Part shown: in pieces, positions 23,105 through 33,304 of the stretch
Layout of the letters: each line of letters opens with the position of its first letter
Position numbering within the stretch: the stretch's first letter is position 1
Origin: Symsagittifera roscoffensis
Taxonomy: Eukaryota; Xenacoelomorpha; Acoela; Convolutidae
Direction of reading: 5' to 3'
Length of the DNA stretch: 64,000 bases
Assembly: GCF_963678635.1 (NCBI RefSeq)
Contig: NC_087068.1
Span: 31,002,318-31,066,317 of the forward strand
The notes under the pieces: generated by a model
Database searches by the model: none
Told to the model about the DNA's origin: nothing
The model's input: the letters and a program-made list of their open reading frames with translations, nothing else
Program-made: the position numbers and the translations under genes

Positions 23105-23318
23105 AAACAGAACAACTTTGTTCTCCCCCACCCACTTAATTAGTGTCTAACGACCTCAAACGTCGATTCACTACCCAACCCTTTCTAAAGACCCAAGACT
23201 AATAGAAATTTTTAAACAAAACTAATCATTCAAATTAGGATAAGCAGTGAAGAACTTCGGTTATTCATCCTTCACTTGACCCCCCCTCTTACCAGACCCA
23301 GGATAAATCTTAGACTTA

Positions 23319-23439
23319 GTAAGTTTAAAATAGTACCTAACGAACTACTCGCGTTCTAATTATACCTGAACCTTGTGGATCGATTTACTATTCTCCAACC
23401 CTTGAACACAAACACTCCCTTAAGTAAGATTAAGTAAGT
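23319..23439 (+). promoter_or_regulatory. Candidate splice donors in the leader
   Basis: GTAAGT at 23,319-23,324, GTAAGA at 23,424-23,429 and GTAAGT at 23,434-23,439 match the donor consensus. They lie between the LTR and the Gag-Pol start, where the major donor of an env-bearing retroelement is expected. No transcript evidence. Confidence 0.35.
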
Positions 23440-23618
23440 TAACACCTTAGCTTATACTAGTCACGAGAAAGTAAAATCATTCTTCGGAATCGATATACCT
23501 TTCTCTCCAACCCTGAACAAAAAGACCCAGGTTAAGCTAACCAAAAAATCGTAAGAACTAACAGTTTAAGAAAATAGAAATCATTTAACAACCTTTTGCA
23601 TCCGTCATCCTAAACCTT

Positions 23619-24086
23619 ATGTCATTTAAAAACCTAGGAAATAAACAAACAATCATTTTACACAATTGTGAAATAGATAACAAAAAATACGACCTTGTAA
23701 TCACACCTCATACACAAACAGTTGGATACATTCGCACAAAACGACAAACACTAAAGAGAAAAATAATAACTAAACAAAGACAAATAACACGAAAAAGATT
23801 TTCAAAGAATCGAAACGCATTTTCAGAATCAGAAACCAACAGTTTAGACGAACTTTACAAACTAAAAGAATCAGTAGATAAAAATTACCCACTTCACGAT
23901 CAATTATATTTTTCTGACTCAGAAACAACCTCAAATTCATCACAAAGAGGAAAAAGAAGAATAAAAAAGCAGTACAAACACAAACCAGTACATCTATACA
24001 ATTGGAATCAACCAATTCGACACATTAATAATTACATATTAACAGTCATCGAACGAAAAAATGAGCTCAACACACACTCCAGGTGA
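23619..24086 (+). CDS. Basic accessory ORF overlapping the Gag start, 155 residues
   Basis: ATG at 23,619, stop at 24,084-24,086, overlapping the Gag-Pol start by 26 nt; Gag-Pol is in the +1 frame relative to it. The middle is strongly basic (RTKRQTLKRKIITKQRQITR, residues about 47-66), followed by an acidic/serine segment (FSDSETTSNSS) and a second basic patch (RGKRRIKKQYKHK). This basic-acidic-basic layout suggests nucleic-acid binding or nuclear localisation, as in regulatory proteins of complex retroviruses, but there is no homology I can name. It could also be an N-terminal Gag extension if +1 frameshifting occurs. Confidence 0.6.
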   Translation: MSFKNLGNKQTIILHNCEIDNKKYDLVITPHTQTVGYIRTKRQTLKRKIITKQRQITRKRFSKNRNAFSESETNSLDELYKLKESVDKNYPLHDQLYFSDSETTSNSSQRGKRRIKKQYKHKPVHLYNWNQPIRHINNYILTVIERKNELNTHSR

Positions 24087-27000
24087 AGAAACTCCAGATG
24101 ATGATGAAATCTTTCCCTTTATAGTAGACGCAGATACTGATAGAGGACAACACTTATTTTGTCAAAATTTACTCATAAATTTATTTGAACCCGGAATTAG
24201 TCCATGTAAAACAGAGTTCCCCGATGTAAAAATCAAAAGACAAATCATAGATCACTATCTAAAAGATATATGCAACATAACACAACAGTATGGAATCTAC
24301 TCTATAGAATTCACTTCCCCAAACCATAATAATAGAACATATACTATTCAAACAGACGATCTCGATTTAGAATTTTCAAAAGTCTTTTCAGAATATATAA
24401 AAAGCATCCAATACCATAACTCACAAAGAGCAAACTCCATTTTCACCAATGAAGTTTTCGCAATAATATATAGTTATATTTCAATATTAGAAAATGAACT
24501 ACCATTAACAAATGTCTCACCGACAGACACATCTAAACATTTAAGAGTACGACATGAAATCACACTACTCTCTAGTTATTTGAACGTCATTAAAGAAAAT
24601 TTCACGAAAGACGACGTTTCACAACATACCAGACACGATTTACAAAAAATTTTAGCATGGTTCATAATAGATTATTTCACACACAATATTGATTTAATTG
24701 CACAAGCAAGAAAAAATTTTAGACCCCAAAATCCGAACGATGAAACCGCTATCACAGAACAATCAGATTATGTTTGGGACCCCGAATGGTCTCATCCCGC
24801 ATTTATAAGCTTCCCACAATCAATCTCAAGTCAAGCAATAGGTACAATATCTTACATAAGAGACTATGTAAGAGTAATACCATTAACAATTGATGCAACA
24901 CCATTAAACTATAATACATTTTTACCCGATACACAAAATAATAGTTTAAACTCTACAGTCATACACAATGAAAACCTCAATGGAACTAGGAATCTTACTC
25001 AACAAGATATCCAGACACCATCACACTTCATAAATGAAGAAATTGTACACACAACAACTACACAACAAAGTATTTCACCAATACGCCCAAATTTAACAAC
25101 ACCAAGAAATACAAATCCTTCACAAACACAGGTAACTTTACAATCAACCGTAAAACCTTCGGTTGCCCCTAAATATTCACATATGGATTATCAAACATAC
25201 AAACCCGTGACAATACCATCAAAAACACGCAAAACATTCACTAGAAACAACTTTGCAGACCATAATTATAATTATACACATCCGTCAAAAACAAATTATC
25301 AACCACAAAGGAATTTTAATCAATATACAAAACCTCGAAACTGGGATAACCCAACAGCCCAATATAATTCAAATAATTTTCAACCAAATCCTCCACAGGA
25401 TCGCAGTGAAAATTACCCATTTTTTCAACAAAATAAAAATAAAAAACAAACATCTTATCAAATGGATTATTTATCCTCAGATGAAGATTTCCTACAACCA
25501 GATATATTTGCACAAAATACTCAAGAATATCGTAGACAAGGAATACAGAAAACACGTATAAATCATAGGAATTTTTCTCCACAACCAAAAAATGCACAAC
25601 ATCAACAAGCAATTCAACAACAAAATCCAATTAATACACAATCCTTTCAACCAATTCAACAACAAAATCCAATGATTGCACACTCGTATCAACCATCACA
25701 AATGCAAAATGAAATACCACTACCATATTATCTTCAACAACATGAAATAACAAGAAACCAACTTTCAAATTTTTCTCAAATGCCAAATGCAGCAGAATCA
25801 TTACAAATGACAATGAATCCATACCTTATGGGTGGATCATCAATAACATCAAACAAACCTTTAATGGTTTTCACAGGAACAGACCCTGAATACTCTGTAG
25901 AAGATTATTTAAATGCAGTAACAGCAAACCTGATTTTAAATATCGGACCTGAACCAATAAATACGCCACTACATCAAAATTGGATACATCGACGCACAGC
26001 GTTAATACAAACAACCTTAGATGGCGCAGCCCAAAAATGGTTTTCAGTACTACCTCTAGAAATAAAATCAAACTGGAAAAGATTTACACAAGAATTTTCA
26101 AAAATGTTTGACTCCGAAAGAAACAAACAACAACAAAGAGTTTTATGTAATGAAATTCGCAGATTACCAAACGAAACCATCAAGCAAATAGCAGTACGAA
26201 TCGAAACACTAGTTCGAAAAGCATACTCACTAAATACACATGACTATAAAAACACAAAGATGACAGAAATCTTAATGATGACCTTAACACCACAATTAAG
26301 GAAAATAGCAATAAAAAAGAGAGCATCCCATCCTTCTTCAATTCGAGAACCCGATTTAGATTTTAGAAAACTAGTAGACAAACTAGAACAAGCAGAAATC
26401 ACGATGAAACTAGAAGAAACGGAAAATCTGAAATTACAATACGTTAACAAAATTGAAACGACTTCCACTAATATTAATAATATACAGGAATCAGAAACAG
26501 ACCTCGTTGAAAAAATCACTGAAATACTCAATATTTACGAAAAGAACCCGAACTTTAAAGGCAAACCATCTTTCAAAAAATGGTGTAATTATTGCCGACG
26601 ATACGGACATAGTATTTCCGAATGTAGACAAAAACAGCAAGATAGTCAAAATAAACCTCAAAAATACAAAGAACCAAATAAATCATTCTATCAATACATG
26701 AAAAAAGATCAAAATCTACCAAACAAAAATGTATACAGCAACAACAGTTCAGGAAAGCCACTTCCGAACAATACAAGTTATACAAGAAATCAATCCCCAT
26801 ATAACTCAAGTTATAGAGGAAGATCACCAGAACGAAGAAACACGTATAATTCATCACAAAATCACTACAATAGACCAAATAGTAGAAATAACTACTCCAG
26901 ATCAAATTCGAATACACAACGATTTGTTTCTAGATCTAATTCTCAACCAAGAAATAACTACTATCCAAACAACCAATCACGAAATTCATCATACAATAGG

Positions 27001-30000
27001 AATAGAAACTACTCCTATAATAGAAATAGAAGTTATTCAAACAACCGAAACCAGAATTACCCAAACAATCGATCAAGAAATAACTCATATAATAGATCGA
27101 ACTATAACAGACCAAACAGCAATTATCAAAACAGATCGCGAAATAATTCACAAAATCGACACCCAAGTTATAATAATCGTTACAGAAATTATTCCAAATC
27201 ACCACACCGAAATAATAATCACTATAATACATCTAATAATCGTCATAGAAGCAGTACACCTAAACATCAAAGACAAATCAATCAAGTACAATCTAATCCA
27301 GAAACAACATCAGACCCCCCAGGTATTGATGACACAGTAACCGATACGTTACAACTCAATCAAATAAATTGTACATCATCAGATTCAGAAAGTGATACTG
27401 AAAACACTCTTGCTATCAATATGATAAAAGTCGAAAATGACTATGAATCTGTTATATACGAACAACCCTTTCCATCACATATATATGAAAATCAATCAGA
27501 ATTTCTTCAAAATCATTACACTACACCCATAAATTCCACACCAACAACGCAAGAAACAAATGCAAAAAATACTACAGCACAACCAGATCAAAATGCCAAA
27601 ACAAAATGCTTGAATACAAACCACATCTACCAAAATATACAAAAAGAACAACCCAAAGAAAAAATTTGGACAATACCATTTCTCTTAGAAAGCCCAAGAA
27701 ATAAAGAATTTCAACCACCAGACCTTGAAATAGATTTTTTAATTGATTCAGGAGCAGAATCAAACATAATAAACATTCCCACATGGAATGAAATAAAATC
27801 CTTACATCCAAAGCTAACACCTCTGGAAACCTCCAGCAAGCTAGCAACAGCACAAGGATCAACATTGATAAACTACGGAAAAATCCAATTATTTCTCCTC
27901 CCTACCAGAACAATAGAGCAAAGCAAAATTTTAAATAAACCATTCAAACAAATATTCCATATCACTGATATTAAATATAATATCATTGGAATACCATTTA
28001 TTTCAAAGTATATACCAACAATTAACATACTAAATAGTAAAATATTAATCAAAGATAAATATACAAAAACAAAAGAAACATCCTTAACATTTTTTCAAAG
28101 ATTAAATAAACAACCACCATTCTTTTCGAAATTCTATCCAATACATAACCAACAAAGAAAACACCTGAAACCACTATCGGGAAACATCTATAATTTTTCA
28201 ATCAAACAAGTTCACCAATATGATAAAGAACAAAACAAACAAAAATTTTATATGTCAGATTTTGAATTCAAACCTATTCATAAATTTTTCAAAATCACAA
28301 TCTCTTCAATAAAATATTTGAAAAATTCGAATTCAGATATAATTTCTTTACATGTTTATAACAACACACCTTACCAAGTAACATTACCTTTAGGACTTTT
28401 AGGATATTGTGAAACCAACGCTACAATATCACCAATACACGAAAAAGCCTATCGCGTAAATAATATACTCCAATTACTAGATATATGCCAATCTACAATT
28501 CTTAATGAAGAATTATCTATAAATAATATAATAAGTAACGAAAACAGAAATACGGATTATTTCACAAAAACTCCATATTTCAAACCTACATTCAACATAA
28601 GTAATTACACAGAGCACCAACAAAAATTCTTAACAATGTTTAACTTCCAACATTCACAAATAACACAAGACGAATTCGAAAAATTAGCCAAACAGCTAAT
28701 TAAATATTCATCAGTCTATGCAACATCAAAATTCGATGTTGGTAAAATAAGTTCATCACTACATCTCCCATTAAAACCTGACGCAGTTTTCAAAAAACAA
28801 AGAGCAAGTAAAGTACCAATTCACTTACATGATAAAGTAAACAGATTACTCGATATTTTAGAACAATACAATATTATATCACCAGTAAACAAAGAAGAAC
28901 AACCAAAAGGCAACACATTCATCAACCCCGTTATCATTCTAGCTAAAGGAGAATCATTAAAAATCGTTCTCGATGCTAGATACCTCAATTCACTCATAGA
29001 TGAATCAAAATGTAATTGGCCCATTGAACCAATACAAGTTATTTTAACAAAAATAAACGGCAAATACTTCACAACCGCCGATATGAATAGTGCATACAAT
29101 CAAATGCCACTAGATGAACAATCACGACGTTTAACACAATTTGTTATTGGAAACCAACAATATGAATTTAACCGCTTATTCTATGGAATATCCATAGGAC
29201 CAGCAGCATTTTCAGCTTTTATGAGCAAAATTTTTAGACCACTGATACTCAAGAAAAACGCAATCACCTATCTAGACGATGTTTTTATGCAATCACAAAC
29301 AAAAGACGAAATGTTCAAAGTTTTAGAAACATATCACCAAATACTTCAGAACGAAAATCTGAAGGCCGCCCCCGATAAATCACACTTCTTTTTGACAAAA
29401 GTTAAATTCTTAGGACATAACATAGAAAGAAAAACAATCACTCCACTGAAATCACGCATTGACGCTATTCAAAAACTTCAACCACCAACAAATAAAAAGA
29501 AAATCCAAGAATTCCTTGGAATGTTAAACTTTTTAAGTAAATATGTTTATAAAATGCAATTATATCTACGACCATTTTACAACATCCTTAGACAACAAAA
29601 TAATTTTGAATGGAATACAGAACATCAAACACGATTCGAAGAAATAAAGAAACTTTTAACCGAACAAATTTCAAACACAATTCCAGACCCTGATCAACCA
29701 TTTTATGCAATGTGCGATGCTTCGAACTTTGGCATCGGCGCAGCACTATTACAATCACATAATGGTACAAATAAAATGAACCTTATATCAGCAAACTCTC
29801 GATTATTCACTCAAGCAGAGCTAAGACTCTCAACTCTAATGAGAGAATGTACAGCCATAATCTATACACTTACAGAATATGAATTCCTGATACTTGGATC
29901 AAAACATCCCACAGTTTTATTCACAGATCACAAACCAATCATTTTTCTCTTCACACAGAAATCTAACCCAAACCACCGAGTTTACAGATTTCAACTAATT

Positions 30001-32283
30001 CTAATGAAATTTCCAAACTTACATATAGTTTGGACTGCAGGAAAAAATCTTGCATTACCAGACACCTTAAGTCGAAATACACCACCTGAATTACTTACAC
30101 GAAAAACCACAGTTGAAATACCCAAAAATATAAAATTCTACCTTGCAGAAAACGAAACATCACCCCGATTAGAATGCAAATATGCAGTAAAAACTGATAT
30201 TGAACAATCACAAATGAATAATTTACAACATTTCCCACTTTATCTAGATTGTCAAAATAATCATTACGAAGTTGATTTACTTGGAACATCAACTTTCAAA
30301 CCAATCCCATATTCTCAATGGATAAAAAATAACACCCAACAAAAACGAACAAAACAACACCTGCCTAAAAAAGATTATTTTCCCTTAATTGAAAAAGAAG
30401 ATTTAACTGATAAAATAAATTTATCAGGACCCCAAACAAGTGATTCAAAATACACAATAAATCAAGTTTTTGACCTTCACGACCCACTTGATACAATACC
30501 CTTATCTAAATTAGAAATCGAAAACATTTTTCTCCCCCCAACAGAAACAATTACAATTTCAACACTGAAACAATATCAAAACCTTGACCCAGTAATTCGA
30601 CAACTGAAATCATGGCATAAATATAAAACTAAACCTATCAAAGCAGATTCAACCATTCTAGGAAATAAAACACTCCTCCGATACTTTCGCAAATTTAACA
30701 ACACAACAATTAACGAAAAAACAGACCTTTTAGAGTATAACCTAAATGAATCTACAGTTCCCTGTCTCCCTATAAGTATGATTCTTATAGCTTTTAATAT
30801 TTCACATACACAAAATATTAAAGGACACTCTGGATCAGAAAAAACATATTCAAATTTTATACAAAATTTTTACTTCCCAAATGCACCAATTTGGATAAAA
30901 GTACTATGCAATGATTGTATAGTATGTCAACTGAATAAACCTTACCCAAATCAAAAACAAATAGCACAAAAACAAGATTTTAAAGGACAAAGTCTGTACT
31001 TTAATCACCGTATCTCATTTGATACTAAAGGACCAATTTCACCCTCATCAGAAGGAAACTCCTACATTATGGTAATTGTTGACGCATTCACACACTATGT
31101 AGCACTTAACCCAGTACCACATTGTAATGCTTATTACGCATATACAACACTCTATGAACACTGGATAGCAAAATTCGGACTACCAGAAATTTTAGTCACA
31201 GACAATGGTACAGAATTCATAAATAATGAAATAATAACACTATGTCATTTATACAACATTAAACACAAACCACGTACATCTCATGCACCTTGGACAAACG
31301 GCTTAGTCGAAGGTATGAACCGTTCACTACAAGAATATCTTAGATGTATCATCAACGGAAATGATACAAAATATACCGAATGGTCAGCAGATGTAAAATT
31401 ATTTCCCTTAGCATATAATTCACAAATCACGACAACTTTAGGAATGTCACCATACGAAATGGTTTTTAACCAAAAGCCACGGAAACCAATAATGTTTACA
31501 GCAAATTCTCATAAAAACGCACAAGGTTATTGTCAACCAAATAAAGACTCAATTTGTTATAACCTACCATTACATACGCACGATGAAGATCATTTTCATC
31601 ACCCACAAATTCTTAAATTAGCCTCCGGTACACACACCGAATGGATTTTAAATAGAGATAAGAAACACAATGAAATTTACCAAAAAATAACAAAAAAATT
31701 ATTACAAAGACAAAATATAAATGAACAAATCAATTCACGATTTACACCAGCTTCCGATTTAAAAATTGGAACATTTGTTTTAATACCTAATTTTAATACT
31801 CAAAAAGGAATTTCTAAAAAATTACAACCCCTTCGAAAAGGACCATACCAAATAATTGCAAAACCCACTGATGTCACATATAAAATTATCGACTCAAACA
31901 AAAAAGAAATCGTTCAACATCGAAACAACCTATTACCTTATTACCCAAAAGAATACGCACTCCGTGAATTAACTCAATTATATTCTTTCACAGGATTAAA
32001 AATCGTTCAAAATGAACCACATCTGAAAAACACAGAACAAAATGATAACCCCACCGAAAATCAAAACACAAAACCAACCGCCACCAAAAACAAAACGCAA
32101 AACCAAAAAGAATCTCCAAAACAAAGAAAAAATAGAAAAATGACAGAACAAATAATACCCCAAGAAGAAATAGACAAATCAGAACATAGAAAAACAACAA
32201 GACTCCGAAATCAACCACGTAAAAACTACAAAATGTTCATCCCCCAATCTAAAATATTAAAGAAAGTAGAATTTAAAAAGTAA
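24061..32283 (+). CDS. Gag-Pol polyprotein of Ty3/gypsy type, single 2740-residue frame
   Basis: Capsid, protease, reverse transcriptase, RNase H and integrase in one uninterrupted frame, with no stop or shift between Gag and Pol. N-terminal about 590 residues: unknown, then Q/N/P-rich. Residues about 595-800: Retrotrans_gag-like capsid (FTGTDPEYSVEDYL, DGAAQKWF, then a FTQEFSKMFD stretch). CCHC knuckle at C842, C845, H850, C855. About 895-1075: Arg/Asn/Ser/Tyr-rich low complexity. Protease: LIDSGAE, catalytic Asp1229. RT: LDARYLN, then YLDD at 1737-1740. RNase H: CDAS with Asp1886, and FTDHKP near 1955. Integrase: H2249, H2256, C2286, C2289, then D2321, D2381 and E2417 (35 residues between the last two), followed by a GPY/F module (KGPYQII, about 2593). 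The tail after about 2650 is K/Q/N-rich. All catalytic residues are present, so it looks active. ATG 24,061 is the first start in frame; separating Gag from Pol would need protease alone. Confidence 0.95.
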   Translation: MSSTHTPGEETPDDDEIFPFIVDADTDRGQHLFCQNLLINLFEPGISPCKTEFPDVKIKRQIIDHYLKDICNITQQYGIYSIEFTSPNHNNRTYTIQTDDLDLEFSKVFSEYIKSIQYHNSQRANSIFTNEVFAIIYSYISILENELPLTNVSPTDTSKHLRVRHEITLLSSYLNVIKENFTKDDVSQHTRHDLQKILAWFIIDYFTHNIDLIAQARKNFRPQNPNDETAITEQSDYVWDPEWSHPAFISFPQSISSQAIGTISYIRDYVRVIPLTIDATPLNYNTFLPDTQNNSLNSTVIHNENLNGTRNLTQQDIQTPSHFINEEIVHTTTTQQSISPIRPNLTTPRNTNPSQTQVTLQSTVKPSVAPKYSHMDYQTYKPVTIPSKTRKTFTRNNFADHNYNYTHPSKTNYQPQRNFNQYTKPRNWDNPTAQYNSNNFQPNPPQDRSENYPFFQQNKNKKQTSYQMDYLSSDEDFLQPDIFAQNTQEYRRQGIQKTRINHRNFSPQPKNAQHQQAIQQQNPINTQSFQPIQQQNPMIAHSYQPSQMQNEIPLPYYLQQHEITRNQLSNFSQMPNAAESLQMTMNPYLMGGSSITSNKPLMVFTGTDPEYSVEDYLNAVTANLILNIGPEPINTPLHQNWIHRRTALIQTTLDGAAQKWFSVLPLEIKSNWKRFTQEFSKMFDSERNKQQQRVLCNEIRRLPNETIKQIAVRIETLVRKAYSLNTHDYKNTKMTEILMMTLTPQLRKIAIKKRASHPSSIREPDLDFRKLVDKLEQAEITMKLEETENLKLQYVNKIETTSTNINNIQESETDLVEKITEILNIYEKNPNFKGKPSFKKWCNYCRRYGHSISECRQKQQDSQNKPQKYKEPNKSFYQYMKKDQNLPNKNVYSNNSSGKPLPNNTSYTRNQSPYNSSYRGRSPERRNTYNSSQNHYNRPNSRNNYSRSNSNTQRFVSRSNSQPRNNYYPNNQSRNSSYNRNRNYSYNRNRSYSNNRNQNYPNNRSRNNSYNRSNYNRPNSNYQNRSRNNSQNRHPSYNNRYRNYSKSPHRNNNHYNTSNNRHRSSTPKHQRQINQVQSNPETTSDPPGIDDTVTDTLQLNQINCTSSDSESDTENTLAINMIKVENDYESVIYEQPFPSHIYENQSEFLQNHYTTPINSTPTTQETNAKNTTAQPDQNAKTKCLNTNHIYQNIQKEQPKEKIWTIPFLLESPRNKEFQPPDLEIDFLIDSGAESNIINIPTWNEIKSLHPKLTPLETSSKLATAQGSTLINYGKIQLFLLPTRTIEQSKILNKPFKQIFHITDIKYNIIGIPFISKYIPTINILNSKILIKDKYTKTKETSLTFFQRLNKQPPFFSKFYPIHNQQRKHLKPLSGNIYNFSIKQVHQYDKEQNKQKFYMSDFEFKPIHKFFKITISSIKYLKNSNSDIISLHVYNNTPYQVTLPLGLLGYCETNATISPIHEKAYRVNNILQLLDICQSTILNEELSINNIISNENRNTDYFTKTPYFKPTFNISNYTEHQQKFLTMFNFQHSQITQDEFEKLAKQLIKYSSVYATSKFDVGKISSSLHLPLKPDAVFKKQRASKVPIHLHDKVNRLLDILEQYNIISPVNKEEQPKGNTFINPVIILAKGESLKIVLDARYLNSLIDESKCNWPIEPIQVILTKINGKYFTTADMNSAYNQMPLDEQSRRLTQFVIGNQQYEFNRLFYGISIGPAAFSAFMSKIFRPLILKKNAITYLDDVFMQSQTKDEMFKVLETYHQILQNENLKAAPDKSHFFLTKVKFLGHNIERKTITPLKSRIDAIQKLQPPTNKKKIQEFLGMLNFLSKYVYKMQLYLRPFYNILRQQNNFEWNTEHQTRFEEIKKLLTEQISNTIPDPDQPFYAMCDASNFGIGAALLQSHNGTNKMNLISANSRLFTQAELRLSTLMRECTAIIYTLTEYEFLILGSKHPTVLFTDHKPIIFLFTQKSNPNHRVYRFQLILMKFPNLHIVWTAGKNLALPDTLSRNTPPELLTRKTTVEIPKNIKFYLAENETSPRLECKYAVKTDIEQSQMNNLQHFPLYLDCQNNHYEVDLLGTSTFKPIPYSQWIKNNTQQKRTKQHLPKKDYFPLIEKEDLTDKINLSGPQTSDSKYTINQVFDLHDPLDTIPLSKLEIENIFLPPTETITISTLKQYQNLDPVIRQLKSWHKYKTKPIKADSTILGNKTLLRYFRKFNNTTINEKTDLLEYNLNESTVPCLPISMILIAFNISHTQNIKGHSGSEKTYSNFIQNFYFPNAPIWIKVLCNDCIVCQLNKPYPNQKQIAQKQDFKGQSLYFNHRISFDTKGPISPSSEGNSYIMVIVDAFTHYVALNPVPHCNAYYAYTTLYEHWIAKFGLPEILVTDNGTEFINNEIITLCHLYNIKHKPRTSHAPWTNGLVEGMNRSLQEYLRCIINGNDTKYTEWSADVKLFPLAYNSQITTTLGMSPYEMVFNQKPRKPIMFTANSHKNAQGYCQPNKDSICYNLPLHTHDEDHFHHPQILKLASGTHTEWILNRDKKHNEIYQKITKKLLQRQNINEQINSRFTPASDLKIGTFVLIPNFNTQKGISKKLQPLRKGPYQIIAKPTDVTYKIIDSNKKEIVQHRNNLLPYYPKEYALRELTQLYSFTGLKIVQNEPHLKNTEQNDNPTENQNTKPTATKNKTQNQKESPKQRKNRKMTEQIIPQEEIDKSEHRKTTRLRNQPRKNYKMFIPQSKILKKVEFKK

Positions 32284-32883
32284 TTTTAAAAATTTTACAC
32301 TTCACAATCTTGAAACCTCCGTAACATTTTTCATTTCATTTTTTCAAAATAACATGCTCACAAGTACGCAATAATTCTAGTTCAAAATAGACCAATAGGA
32401 TTCATCCAATCCGCCACTTTCTCTAACTCAAACTAAAATCAATTAGACGAATAATCTAGAACTCCAGGCACATCTCTAACTATAACTTTACAACCTCCAG
32501 GTTAAAAATAAGCAAACCACTCCAACTTGACAGCTAAAATAAATATCACCATAATACCGTACCCCTCCCTTATCTAATAACCCAAAGATCAACAATATTT
32601 CCCCAACTCAGACCACGAATACCCCCAAAACAAATTTGATAACTTAGCCTAAAGTCACAAAATGAAAATTTTAATTAGCCTAAAGTATAAAAATCTCACC
32701 ATACCCCGGATCATTTGACAAACAAAAATAAAGAAAAAGACGACCTCCCAGTCACCATGAAAATTGCCCCAACAAATTTTTACGAAACTCAACCCACTTG
32801 TCAAAAAACTAATAAATAATTCGACCACACTAGAAAATCGCCTCAAACAGCAAAAAATATTCGACCAAGAGATCATTTCTTAA
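32284..32883 (+). other. Gap between Gag-Pol and the small hydrophobic ORFs
   Basis: About 600 bases with stops in all plus frames. It keeps the A/C-rich, G-poor composition of the element. Splice acceptors for subgenomic RNAs could lie here but none is convincing. Confidence 0.5.
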
Positions 32884-33114
32884 ATGCTTTTCTCTCAAAC
32901 AGTCGTTCAAATACTTATCAATTTTAAACATTTTTTTTCAATACTCCAAGCTTTTATAATCTTTCTTTTTGATATCATCGAATCTTTTCTAATAATCATA
33001 ATAATTTTTTGTAATATTTTCTTAATTTTCTACACAATAATTGAACTATACCTCCAACTTTCCAAAACCCTTGAATATATCCACAGGTACGATTTTAACA
33101 ACTTGTCTAAATGA
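32884..33114 (+). CDS. Small hydrophobic membrane ORF a (76 residues)
   Basis: ATG 32,884 to TGA 33,112-33,114. Almost the whole chain is hydrophobic, with two likely membrane segments (AFIIFLFDIIESFLIIIIIF and an adjoining IFLIFYTIIELYL). The C-terminal 20 residues are polar. Its stop overlaps the start of the next ORF as ATGA, suggesting coupled translation. The length and shape are viroporin-like, but low-complexity T-rich DNA also gives hydrophobic frames by chance, so function is unproven. Confidence 0.5.
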   Translation: MLFSQTVVQILINFKHFFSILQAFIIFLFDIIESFLIIIIIFCNIFLIFYTIIELYLQLSKTLEYIHRYDFNNLSK

Positions 33115-33299
33115 TACGAACAATTTTCAGTAGAACTGATATTTTTCTATTGTTTGTAATCTTTATAACATTTTTATCATCCCTCATTTTGACCATATGT
33201 AAATGTATAAAGAAAGCAATCATCACATTTGCCCTAGCAACAATTTTTCTAATTCTTTTTTTAGAAGAATATTATAATAAACATAAACCTTCTCACTAA
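33111..33299 (+). CDS. Small hydrophobic membrane ORF b (62 residues)
   Basis: Starts at ATG 33,111 inside the ATGA shared with the previous stop, and ends at TAA 33,297-33,299. Two membrane segments (IFLLFVIFITFLSSLILTI and ITFALATIFLILFLEE) are separated by a short basic cysteine-containing turn (CKCIKKA). The AUG-less 378-codon frame opens six bases after its stop. The pair a/b could act together at membranes; this is inference from hydrophobicity and the overlap only. Confidence 0.5.
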   Translation: MIRTIFSRTDIFLLFVIFITFLSSLILTICKCIKKAIITFALATIFLILFLEEYYNKHKPSH

Positions 33300-33304
33300 A
33301 GTAA

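Larger units (their letters stand above)
22690..23618 (+). other. Untranslated leader of the LTR element
   Basis: About 0.9 kb with no supported coding region. It holds two copies of a hairpin-forming repeat (separate entry) and several splice-donor-like words. Two C-rich patches (ccccca near 23,125 and cccccc near 23,281) are also present. Confidence 0.5.

Noticed and set aside
24056-24062. A_AAA_AAT slippery heptamer at the end of the basic accessory ORF
   Set aside because: A -1 slip here leads straight to TGA, and Gag-Pol lies in the +1 frame, so it cannot make a fusion.
26729-27340. 203-residue frame overlapping gag
   Set aside because: It is an out-of-frame shadow of the low-complexity Arg/Asn/Ser-rich part of Gag, made long by the repetitive codons.
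33293-33304. -1 frameshift from small hydrophobic ORF b into the AUG-less frame
   Set aside because: The destination frame has TAA at 33,302-33,304, downstream of any slip site in ORF b.
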